The position numbers were made by a program, and so were the translations under genes. Below the pieces are notes generated by a model that saw nothing but the letters and a program-made list of their open reading frames with translations, made no database searches and had not been told where the DNA came from. From assembly GCF_964228735.1 (NCBI RefSeq), contig NZ_CAXRBQ010000135.1, positions 1-20,815 of the forward strand: 20,815 nucleotides of DNA, in the 5' to 3' direction. This document shows, in pieces, positions 14,494 to 20,815 of this stretch (position 1 is the first letter of the stretch; every line of letters begins with the position of its first letter). The DNA comes from Pontibacterium sp964228735. Its GTDB lineage: Bacteria > Pseudomonadota > Gammaproteobacteria > Pseudomonadales > Balneatricaceae.

Positions 14494-15093
14494 ATGAAAA
14501 TTATGGTTATCGGTGCAACCGGCACCATCGGTAAAGCGGTCGCAGAACGTCTGGGTAAAGAGCACGAAGTAATCGCTGTGGGTTACAGTGACGGCGATCT
14601 GCAGGTAGACCTGGGTAGTTCACTCTCCATCGAAGAGTTATTTGAAAAAAGCGGCCCGGTTGATGCGGTAATTTCCACTGCCGGACTGGCTAACTTCGGT
14701 CCATTGAATGATCAGACCGACGCAGACTATCAGCTGGCTCTGAACAACAAACTGATGGGGCAGGTAAATCTTGTGCGCATCGGTAAGGACTACATTAACG
14801 CAGGAGGCTCTATCACCCTGACCTCAGGTATTCTGTCCCGCCAGCCAATGCCGGGGAGCGCATCGATCAGCATGGTAAACGGCGCGCTGGAAAGTTACGC
14901 CAAGGCAGCCGCTCTGGAACTGGAAAACCTGCGCCTGAACGTGGTTGCACCGGCCTTTGTAAAAGAAACTATGGAGATGATGGGTATGGATTCCACCCAC
15001 GGAATCTCAGCAGCGGATACTGCCAAAGCATACGAAGTTGCAGTAAACGGCCAGATGCACGGCGAGACGCTGGACGTACCTGACTACCTCTAA
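14494..15093 (+). CDS. Atypical short-chain dehydrogenase/reductase (SDR) lacking Tyr-x3-Lys
   Basis: 199 residues. The Rossmann nucleotide-binding motif GATGTIG is at 7-13, and an STAGLANFG segment corresponding to the NAG motif is at about 61-69. The catalytic-Ser strand TLTSGILS is near 108-115. Where classical SDRs have Tyr-x3-Lys, aligning GALESYAKAAALEL to the following helix gives Ile125 and Asn129 in GSASISMVNGAL, so the usual catalytic pair is missing. An SDR subfamily with MVNGAL at this place exists, so this is probably not mutation. The start ATG at 14494 has a GGAG (14482-14485) ribosome-binding site; the longer open frame upstream overlaps lysR and is rejected. Likely controlled by the divergent LysR protein. 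Substrate unknown. Confidence 0.88.
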   Translation: MKIMVIGATGTIGKAVAERLGKEHEVIAVGYSDGDLQVDLGSSLSIEELFEKSGPVDAVISTAGLANFGPLNDQTDADYQLALNNKLMGQVNLVRIGKDYINAGGSITLTSGILSRQPMPGSASISMVNGALESYAKAAALELENLRLNVVAPAFVKETMEMMGMDSTHGISAADTAKAYEVAVNGQMHGETLDVPDYL

Positions 15094-15114
15094 TGCGAAG
15101 CGTTGTAACGCCTT

Positions 15115-15180
15115 TGTAGGTTAGCCATCGCAAAGCGATGCCTAACATGTTGGGCACCGCTTCACGGTGACCAACCTACA
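15115..15180. repeat. GTAGGTT-type palindromic repeat
   Basis: A 66-base imperfect palindrome with ends TGTAGGTTAG and CCAACCTACA. It contains two inner hairpins (CATCGCAAAGCGATG and CACCGCTTCACGGTG). It is a different sequence family from the GTAGCAG units 27 bases to the right, but also has GTAG at the foot. Confidence 0.8.
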
Positions 15181-15206
15181 CTGGGGATATAGTGTTTTGT
15201 GGCACT

Positions 15207-15301
15207 TGTAGCAGCGGGCTTTTATGCCCTTCGGGTGCCGACCGCGACATTGTCCTGAATTTAAACCACGGTGGTTGTCGCCCTCGGAGCGGGCTGCTAC
15301 A
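15207..15301 (-). repeat. REP-like palindromic unit C (inverted relative to A/B)
   Basis: 95 bases. Its reverse complement matches unit B closely, including the AAGGGCATAAAAG module in the corresponding arm. Ends are TGTAGCAGC and GCTGCTACA. Confidence 0.85.
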
Positions 15302-15311
15302 GGGTACGATT

Positions 15312-15406
15312 TGTAGCAGCGGGCTCCGACCGCGACCGTTCCCGAACTCAAACCGTAATAGGTGTCGCCCTCAGCACCCTAATGGGCATACAAGAGGGCT
15401 GCTACA
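15312..15406 (-). repeat. REP-like palindromic unit D (module in the opposite arm), overlapping trmK
   Basis: 95 bases, same family and orientation as unit C, 10 bases away. The ~18-base module sits in the other arm (CACCCTAATGGGCATACAA, about 15375-15393), in inverted sense. The right end overlaps the last three bases of the trmK-type gene and supplies its TAG stop. Confidence 0.85.
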
Positions 15407-16079
15407 GCTTTTCCGCGCTAACCTGCAGCTTCCGATAATGTGCAAGAATCTGCTCAGCTTCCTGCCCCGCATTGCGCCCCATCCGCTCGTAATGGGCGAT
15501 GGTACGGCTAAGATATTCTCGGTCTAAATCCCGTGACAGATCCCACATCCGATCCCCTATCGGTGAGATCACACAGTCACTGTCGCTGGAAACATGGATA
15601 ATCTCGTAAAACCGTCTGTTCTCACGCACTAATGATTCATCAAGCAGGCCGTACTCCAACTCAATCAAGCCCTGGCGCAGCAGGTAGTGCTGTCGTACCG
15701 GGCACAGCATAAACTCCAACTCTCGGTCAGGATGTGTGCGGGTGATTGCCTGCACCATCTCCAGTGTGAGATCACCACCCACCCCAGCAATAATGATCAA
15801 CTGACGTCCTGACGACTCTGGCAATCTCAAAGTCGACACATCCATACAATGGACCTGCCAGTCATACCCTTTCAGAAAATCTGGTAAAAAACGCGCCAGC
15901 TGAACCTCAAGTACCTCGGTTAACGAAGGCACCACATCCACGAAGTGCACTTTGTCCGCAGCACCACGCTGCAGCAGCGCAGCACCTAAAAAGCCGTGAT
16001 CACAACAGCAGTCCCAGATATGGTCATACTGATCGGTAACCATCTGGTTGATCTGTTCGAGGCGATGACTAAGTTTCAA
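15402..16079 (-). CDS. trmK: TrmK-type tRNA (adenine-N1)-methyltransferase
   Basis: 225 residues, of the family that methylates N1 of adenine 22 in tRNA with S-adenosylmethionine. The SAM-binding motif appears as DCCCDHGFLGAALL (about 23-36), corresponding to the DxGxDHxxLP motif of TrmK; LIIIAGVGGDLTLEMV (about 94-109) is the second family signature. The only plausible start is TTG at 16079: no ATG or GTG occurs in frame between it and the stop of the upstream xre-cupin gene. The frame ends in a TAG lying inside REP unit D, so the native C-terminus may have been altered by that insertion. Transcribed in the same direction as xre-cupin, 66 bases downstream. Confidence 0.85.
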   Translation of the reverse strand: MKLSHRLEQINQMVTDQYDHIWDCCCDHGFLGAALLQRGAADKVHFVDVVPSLTEVLEVQLARFLPDFLKGYDWQVHCMDVSTLRLPESSGRQLIIIAGVGGDLTLEMVQAITRTHPDRELEFMLCPVRQHYLLRQGLIELEYGLLDESLVRENRRFYEIIHVSSDSDCVISPIGDRMWDLSRDLDREYLSRTIAHYERMGRNAGQEAEQILAHYRKLQVSAEKL

Positions 16080-16145
16080 CGGAATACTGCCTAAGAGTAA
16101 CGTAATGACCTGATAGCCGAATTGGTAACGGATCGATGGAGTGAG

Positions 16146-16688
16146 TTAAGTAGACGGGTTAGAGCTGATTATCTCTGCTTCTTCCGTGCCGGTGTTGCGG
16201 AATCGGTGCGGTCGGCTGCTATTAAAATAGTAACCATCCCCTGCTTTCAGCTGGTAGATATCAAAGCCAACGGTCAGTTCGATCTCTCCACGCACCACAA
16301 TGCCCCCCTCTTCACCGTCATGCTGCAGCATCTCAGGCCCGGTATCCGCACCCGGTGGGTAAACTTCGCGGAGAATATCCATGGAACGCCCTTTCAGGGT
16401 CGCACCAACAAGTTTTAGAGAAACATTATTTGAACCAATATCCGGTTGCTCTGCCTGGCGGAAGACCACCTGTTCAGGTTCAATGTTTTCGATATCGAGG
16501 GTGAAGAAATCGCCGATAGAGATAGGGATTCCGGACAGGACTTTTTTCAGTGAACTGACGGATGGGCTGACGCCGTTTTTCTCGATCATGGAGATAGTGC
16601 TGTTGGTTACACCGGCACGTTTGGCGAGCTCGCGCTGGGACAAGCCCCTGATCTCGCGAATCGCTTTTAAGCGCTCTCCTACATCCAC
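16146..16688 (-). CDS. XRE-cupin transcriptional regulator (PuuR-like)
   Basis: 180 residues. An N-terminal lambda-repressor-type helix-turn-helix spans about 5-60 (GLSQRELAKRAGVTNSTISM). A C-terminal cupin_2 barrel spans about 103-172 (GEEGGIVVRGEIELTV, AGDGYYFNSSRPHRFRN). Members of this two-domain family are usually repressors whose cupin binds a small catabolite, for example in polyamine or amino-acid breakdown. It lies downstream of the glutaryl-CoA genes on the same strand with a 261-base gap, so it may regulate them, but it has room for its own promoter. Alternatively it regulates a distant operon. Confidence 0.92.
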   Translation of the reverse strand: MDVGERLKAIREIRGLSQRELAKRAGVTNSTISMIEKNGVSPSVSSLKKVLSGIPISIGDFFTLDIENIEPEQVVFRQAEQPDIGSNNVSLKLVGATLKGRSMDILREVYPPGADTGPEMLQHDGEEGGIVVRGEIELTVGFDIYQLKAGDGYYFNSSRPHRFRNTGTEEAEIISSNPST

Positions 16689-16908
16689 TATGTATTCACC
16701 TTTATATAAGTAAGTCCCGATATACGCGCCATTATACCAACAACTTACTTAATTGCAGACCGCTTCAGTGGCGGCGTTGAAGTGCCTAGTGACTCTCCAC
16801 ACTGCAGGCACTGCTGCCTTTTCACGATTGATACTCAGCCATTGCAGCGAGCATCTCGAAGAATAATTTCCTCCCTGGAGTGTATCTTCATCACTCTGCT
16901 ATCTACTT

Positions 16909-16930
16909 GATGGCTTATCTGTAAGCCATC
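16909..16930 (-). terminator. Perfect hairpin after the CoA-transferase gene
   Basis: GATGGCTTA (16909-16917) pairs with TAAGCCATC (16922-16930) with a TCTG loop, 19 bases after the CoA-transferase stop. There is no T-run on the minus strand, so it is either a weak terminator or a 3'-end stabiliser. Confidence 0.45.
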
Positions 16931-16949
16931 CATTTCTGCTGCTATCCCC

Positions 16950-18161
16950 TCAGGCGATAACACCCGACTGGCGTAATCCTTCCAAGGCCTTACCATCCAT
17001 CTCCAACAGATCGGACAACACCTGCTCGGTGTGCTGGCCTAACATCGGCGGTGCTGAACGGTACTCGACCGGGGTATCTGAGAACTTCACAGGATTGCCC
17101 ACACCTGCAACCTTCCCGGCTTTCGGATGCTCCAGCTCAACCTGCATCTCGCGATGCTGTACCTGAGGATCGGCGAACACCTGCTCGATGGTATTGATCG
17201 GGCCACAAGGTACACAGGCTGCTGATAACTGCTCCAGCCACCAGTTGGTGCTCTGCTTCGCCATCATCTCAGCCACATGCGGTATGAGATCGGCTCGGTT
17301 CTCCACCCGTTTGCGGTTGGTTGCAAACGCGGGGTTCTCGCCTAGCGCGGGATTACCACCGATTTCACAGAAGGTACGGAACTGCTTATCGTTACCCACC
17401 GCCAGAATGATATGGCCGTCGGTTGTGGCAAATGCCTGATAAGGCACAATGTTGGGATGAGCATTACCCAACCGCGCAGGTGATTCGCCGCTGGCCAGGA
17501 AATTCATAGCCTGATTGGCAAGTGTTGCGACCTGCACGTCCAGCAAGGACAGATCGATATACTGACCTTTGCCGGTTTCGGCGCGATTCAACAGTGCAGC
17601 CTGCACCGCGTTCGCCGCATATAAACCGGTCATCACATCGGCCAGAGCCACACCTACTTTCATCGGCATACCCTCAGGCTCGCCGGTCACGCTCATCAGC
17701 CCGCCCATGCCCTGGATCATAAAGTCGTAACCCGCACGCTGCGCGTAAGGGCCGTCCTGGCCAAATCCGGTAATCGAGCAGTACACAATCGCTGGATTGA
17801 TCTGCTTCAGGCTTACGTAGTCCAAGCCATACTTGGCCAGACAACCCACCTTAAAATTCTCCAGCACTACATCGCACTGTTTTACCATTTCGCGAATCAG
17901 GTTTTGTCCGGCTTCGCTGGCGATATCGATCGCCACAGATCGCTTGTTGCGATTTGCTGCATGGAAATAGGCAGCTTCTGTTGGATTCCCCTCGTTGTCA
18001 CTGAAGAACGGAGGCCCCCAGCCACGGGTATCATCCCCGAAGCCCGGACGCTCCACCTTGATTACCTCCGCGCCAAAATCGGCCAGCATCTGGCCGGCCC
18101 AAGGGCCAGCCAGAACGCGGCTCAGATCCAGCACGCGGATATGTGACAGCGCGCCAGCCAT
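16950..18161 (-). CDS. CaiB/BaiF (class III) CoA-transferase, probable glutarate CoA-transferase
   Basis: 403 residues. Class III CoA-transferases swap CoA between acyl-CoA and a free acid through an aspartyl-CoA anhydride. The N-terminal RVLDLSRVLAGPWAGQMLADFGAEVIKVE stretch is the family hallmark. The nucleophilic Asp fits Asp175 in VGVALADVMTG. The ATG overlaps the gcdH stop by one base (TGATG), giving tight translational coupling. With glutaryl-CoA dehydrogenase this is most simply succinyl-CoA:glutarate CoA-transferase (SUGCT-like), which makes glutaryl-CoA from glutarate, the end of one lysine-degradation route. Substrate identity is inferred from context. Confidence 0.9.
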   Translation of the reverse strand: MAGALSHIRVLDLSRVLAGPWAGQMLADFGAEVIKVERPGFGDDTRGWGPPFFSDNEGNPTEAAYFHAANRNKRSVAIDIASEAGQNLIREMVKQCDVVLENFKVGCLAKYGLDYVSLKQINPAIVYCSITGFGQDGPYAQRAGYDFMIQGMGGLMSVTGEPEGMPMKVGVALADVMTGLYAANAVQAALLNRAETGKGQYIDLSLLDVQVATLANQAMNFLASGESPARLGNAHPNIVPYQAFATTDGHIILAVGNDKQFRTFCEIGGNPALGENPAFATNRKRVENRADLIPHVAEMMAKQSTNWWLEQLSAACVPCGPINTIEQVFADPQVQHREMQVELEHPKAGKVAGVGNPVKFSDTPVEYRSAPPMLGQHTEQVLSDLLEMDGKALEGLRQSGVIA

Positions 18162-19336
18162 CAGAAAAACGCCTGAATTCCGGTCTGTGCACGCCCCAGA
18201 ATCAGCGCGTGAATATCGTGGGTACCTTCGTAGGTATTCACCGCTTCCAGGTTCATCACATGACGGATTACGTGGAATTCGTCGGAGATGCCGTTACCGC
18301 CGTGCATATCACGTGATACGCGGGCGACATCCAGCGCCTTGCCGCAGTTGTTGCGCTTCATCAAGGAGATCAGCTCTACCGGACACTCACCAGCATCCAT
18401 CATGCGACCCATGCGCAGCACACCCTGTAGACCCAGGGAGATCTCGGTCTGCATATCCACCAGCTTCTTCTGCACCAGCTGGTTCGCCGCCAACGGACGC
18501 TTAAACTGAATACGGTCCAGCGTGTACTGACGCGCCTGAGTCCAGCAGAACTCCGCCGCACCCAGCGCACCCCATGCGATACCATAGCGAGCTTTGTTCA
18601 GGCAGCCGAATGGACCGCTCAGACCCTGCACGTTTGGCAGCAGGTTCTCTTCCGGTACCAGCACATCATCCATCACGATCTCACCGGTGATGGATGCACG
18701 CAGGGAGAACTTACCTTCGATCTTCGGCGCAGACAGACCCGGCATCCCTTTATCCAGAATAAAGCCACGTACGGTGTCATCCAGCTTCGCCCAGACAACA
18801 AACACGTCTGCAACCGGCGAGTTGGTGATCCACATCTTAGAGCCCTTAAGCAGGTAACCGCCGTCCACACGGGTAGCACGGGTTTTCATGCCTGCCGGAT
18901 CAGAACCCACATCCGGTTCAGTCAAACCAAAACAACCGATCCATTCACCGCTGGCCAGCTTTGGCAGGTACTTACGACGCTGCTCTTCGCTGCCGTACGC
19001 GTAGATCGGATGCATTACCAGCGAGGACTGCACACTCATCGCAGAACGGTAGCCGGAGTCCACACGCTCAACCTCACGGGCAACCAGGCCGTAACACACG
19101 TGATTTACTTCGGCGCAACCGTACTCTTCCGGCAGCGTGCAGCCCAGCAGACCCAGCTCACCCAGTTCCTGCATGATTTCAGTGTGGAATACTTCGTTTC
19201 GGTTAGCTTCTGTTACACGGGACAGCAGACGGTCCTGCGCATAGTCGCGTGCGCTCTGCATGACCATGCGCTCCTCTTCGCTCAGCTGTGCTTCCAGCAG
19301 AAAAGGGTCTTCCCAGTTGAATACCGGCTTGCTCAT
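18161..19336 (-). CDS. gcdH: Glutaryl-CoA dehydrogenase
   Basis: 391 residues from the ATG at 19336 (MSKPVFNWEDPFLLEAQLS, the standard GCDH start; GAGG at plus 19345-19348 is the ribosome-binding site). The open frame runs 33 codons further upstream but that part is not family-like. This flavoenzyme oxidises and decarboxylates glutaryl-CoA to crotonyl-CoA, passing electrons to ETF. Acyl-CoA dehydrogenase signatures are GCFGLTEPDVGSDPAGM and KMWITNSPVADVFVVWAK. The catalytic Glu is Glu370 in NTYEGTHDIHALILGRAQTG, the GCDH-specific C-terminal motif. Overlaps the CoA-transferase gene by one base. Confidence 0.96.
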   Translation of the reverse strand: MSKPVFNWEDPFLLEAQLSEEERMVMQSARDYAQDRLLSRVTEANRNEVFHTEIMQELGELGLLGCTLPEEYGCAEVNHVCYGLVAREVERVDSGYRSAMSVQSSLVMHPIYAYGSEEQRRKYLPKLASGEWIGCFGLTEPDVGSDPAGMKTRATRVDGGYLLKGSKMWITNSPVADVFVVWAKLDDTVRGFILDKGMPGLSAPKIEGKFSLRASITGEIVMDDVLVPEENLLPNVQGLSGPFGCLNKARYGIAWGALGAAEFCWTQARQYTLDRIQFKRPLAANQLVQKKLVDMQTEISLGLQGVLRMGRMMDAGECPVELISLMKRNNCGKALDVARVSRDMHGGNGISDEFHVIRHVMNLEAVNTYEGTHDIHALILGRAQTGIQAFF

Positions 19337-19627
19337 GAATATGGCCTCGTTTAACTCTGATGATGTCATTCGCTGTTTGTTTTTATCGAACACCCACACG
19401 GGTATTTCGAAGAATATGACACACATACTGTGCATTATTTTTTACAAGATCAAGAAACACACAGCCGTTTTCGGACCAAAAACATAGACAAAACACAATA
19501 ATATCTATATTTTCCGCAGCATCTGCAGCAGCTGTATTCGGCTAAATAGCTTGTTTAACAATGCCTTATCGGCATTCCGCAGTGCAAAAGCAAAAAATTT
19601 GGATTATTTTTTGTTCAAAAACCTAAA

Positions 19628-19643
19628 CATGACGCAGATCATG
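19628..19643. promoter_or_regulatory. CATGA-N6-TCATG palindrome, FNR/CRP-like
   Basis: Perfect 5-base arms around CGCAGA in the gcdH-chemoreceptor gap. The core TGACGCAGATCA resembles FNR/Anr-type sites (TTGAT-N4-ATCAA) with the outer T/A changed. It is about 290 bases upstream of gcdH and 80 bases before the structured RNA candidate, so it more likely serves the plus-strand transcript. Confidence 0.35.
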
Positions 19644-19720
19644 CTTTGGCTGAGGGTGGTTTAAGTAACCGCACAGTACATGTTAGAAATAAAGAACATT
19701 GAGCCCAGATATAGATCAGG

Positions 19721-19894
19721 GTCTGTCAAAGAATAAAAACAGCCTCTTTGACGCAAACTGGCCAGGTCTTTGTTCAGAGAGAACCTGCCTTTGAAAGGCA
19801 AGAGAGAGGTGTCGGCAGACAGACAACACCAATTTACAGCGCTTTAATCATGCTCTAAAGCTGCTTACTTTGCGGGTCCCGGCCCGCTTTTTTT
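19721..19894 (+). ncRNA. Candidate structured small RNA or riboswitch-like leader ending in a terminator
   Basis: No reading frame. GTCTGTC (19721-19727) pairs with GACAGAC (19818-19824) as a possible closing stem. GTCAAAGA (19725-19732) pairs with TCTTTGAC (19745-19752), competing with three bases of the closing stem. CAGGT (19763-19767) pairs with ACCTG (19783-19787), or TGCCT (19786-19790) with AGGCA (19796-19800). GGTGT (19808-19812) pairs with ACACC (19826-19830), and GCTTTA (19841-19846) with TAAAGC (19856-19861). The stretch ends in an intrinsic terminator. The 5' end is not located. It is either a standalone sRNA or an attenuated leader for the chemoreceptor gene 204 bases beyond the terminator. 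The remainder of 19337-20097 contains only the gcdH leader and one small AATGCC/GGCATT hairpin (19560-19576). Confidence 0.45.
19872..19894 (+). terminator. Intrinsic terminator between gcdH leader and chemoreceptor gene
   Basis: GCGGG (19872-19876) pairs with CCCGC (19883-19887), followed directly by seven T (19888-19894). No protein gene lies upstream on the plus strand for several kb, so it ends a noncoding transcript. Confidence 0.8.
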
Positions 19895-20097
19895 CGCCCC
19901 GCCCTACGACTTTCGGCTAACAACCACCCATCCCATTTGATGATTTTGGCGGAAATCCACCCATTTCTGCCCGTTTCCCGCGAATCAACCACGTCAAGCC
20001 CGCACCATCCGGAGCCTATGTGATCCGAACGCGTATGGCACCGCTCTTGCTTAGCTAACTCTCAGAAAACTATAACAATTAGCCCGAGAGCCTAATT

Positions 20098-20706
20098 ATG
20101 AAGTTCACCATCGGCATCAAACTGGGAAGCTGTTTTCTCCTGACTTTGGCGGTACTTATTCTGAGCAGCCTGTACGCCCTGAACGGCGTTATCGGCATCC
20201 GCGGTTCTTTGGAAGAGATCTCAGGAGAGGCGTGGCAAAGTGCAGACAGCGCAGCAACGTTAAACCTCAACGTGAACCAGAGCACCGCTCAGTTACGCAG
20301 TTACCTCGCCTATCAGGAAGCGATACCCACAACCGCGCAGCAACAAATCGAGCAACACCTCAAGGCAGCGTACATCGCACTGGAGCAGCTAAACAGGAGC
20401 GAATTTGGCCCCGAGAGTGAGAGTCTGAACGCAACCCTTGATCAGCTCAACCAGCTAAAACAAACGGTAATTCACCAGCACAGTGCTTATGTTGCTGACA
20501 TTGAGTCGATCAACGCCGAGCACGCCCAAACAGGCAAGTTTATGCAGCGTCTGCGCTTCTATGGCAACTACCAGGTCTCATCGCTGGAGGATGCCTTCCA
20601 GCGCAATCAGGTGACCTCCTGGAGCGGCGATATCGAAGATAAGTGGGAGTTTGTGATTGGGATCTATACAGCTCAGGTTGATGAGATGGTCTCCTCCCGT
20701 CCCTAA
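20098..20706 (+). pseudogene. Truncated methyl-accepting chemotaxis protein, sensor part only
   Basis: 202 residues. A membrane helix at about 9-30 is followed by an all-alpha periplasmic region (about 31-190, rich in Gln/Glu/Leu heptads) of the four-helix-bundle MCP sensor type. A full receptor would continue with a second membrane helix, HAMP and the cytoplasmic signalling hairpin, together 300 or more residues. Here the frame ends at a TAA (20704-20706) just where TM2 is expected, and an IS110-type transposase starts 67 bases later. The simplest reading is that the insertion sequence interrupted the gene and the last few codons plus stop come from the element. The rest may lie beyond the right edge. 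Confidence 0.75.
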
Positions 20707-20815
20707 CGGCGTCACAATGCGCCAAGATAGAAAGTAGAAAATCACTATCTGATGGACGTGTTGGAGGAGACCATGATTAAGACTAGAGTTATTGGACTGG
20801 ATCTGGCAAAGAATA
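20700..20815 (+). mobile_element. Left end of an IS110-family insertion sequence, cut by window edge
   Basis: The exact boundary cannot be fixed, because IS110 elements often lack clear terminal inverted repeats and the right side is missing. It is placed near the abrupt end of the chemoreceptor frame. The noncoding part holds two short hairpins: GGCG/CGCC (20708-20711 with 20720-20723) and AGATAG/CTATCT (20725-20730 with 20745-20750). Confidence 0.65.
20773..20815 (+). CDS. IS110-family transposase, N-terminal 14 residues only
   Basis: The ATG at 20773 follows a strong GGAGGAG ribosome-binding site (20763-20769). The frame reads MIKTRVIGLDLAKN to the window edge. The IGLDLAKN stretch is the start of the RuvC-like DEDD catalytic domain of IS110/IS1111 transposases, with Asp10 as the first catalytic acid. 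The assignment rests on this short but distinctive motif. Confidence 0.75.
   Translation, partial: MIKTRVIGLDLAKN

Overview
The window looks like the chromosome of a marine, heterotrophic gammaproteobacterium, probably Oceanospirillales/Oceanospirillaceae-like. That placement is inferred from the protein families and moderate GC; no rRNA marker is present. I see no rRNA, tRNA or CRISPR array. Seventeen genes are readable end to end. One more is cut by the left edge, one is a truncated chemoreceptor gene, and an IS110-type transposase is cut by the right edge.

Left (1-2104, minus strand): a two-gene operon encoding a lipoprotein-like retropepsin-fold 'Zn_protease' protein and a cysteine-free inactive transglutaminase fused to a multi-helix membrane domain. 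Its usual third partner, a RimK-like ATP-grasp ligase, would lie beyond the left edge. Upstream, 2105-2855 is a gene-poor stretch with unusually dense inverted repeats and a good minus-strand intrinsic terminator: a candidate attenuated leader or standalone small RNA.

Aromatic amino-acid block (2856-8246, plus strand): LysR regulator, 4-hydroxyphenylpyruvate dioxygenase (hppD), a Glu/Leu/Phe/Val-type dehydrogenase and an NSS sodium:amino-acid symporter. A coherent reading is uptake of Tyr/Phe, oxidative deamination to the keto acid, and oxidation to homogentisate, under control of a LysR protein binding an ATC-N9-GAT palindrome ahead of hppD. The dehydrogenase and symporter are separated by a strong terminator and two REP-like palindromes.

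Middle (8337-13273, minus strand): an M48 protease with a long C-terminal extension and its LemA partner, a group II truncated hemoglobin coupled to a DUF2986-type small protein, a secreted YHYH-domain protein, and a cold-shock protein.

Right-centre (13486-16688): a LysR gene divergent from an atypical SDR lacking the usual Tyr/Lys pair; a cluster of palindromic repeats, one of which supplies the stop codon of a trmK-type tRNA methyltransferase gene; and an XRE-cupin regulator.

Right (16950-20815): glutaryl-CoA dehydrogenase and a class III CoA-transferase overlap by one base (glutarate/lysine catabolism). Then comes a 760-base noncoding stretch with a terminator-capped structured RNA candidate. 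The window ends in a chemoreceptor gene that stops after its sensor domain, immediately followed by the start of an IS110-family transposase.

The four GTAGCAG-type REP units (6558-6741 and 15207-15406) are one dispersed family in opposite orientations. An ~18-base module is present in one arm, the other arm, or neither.
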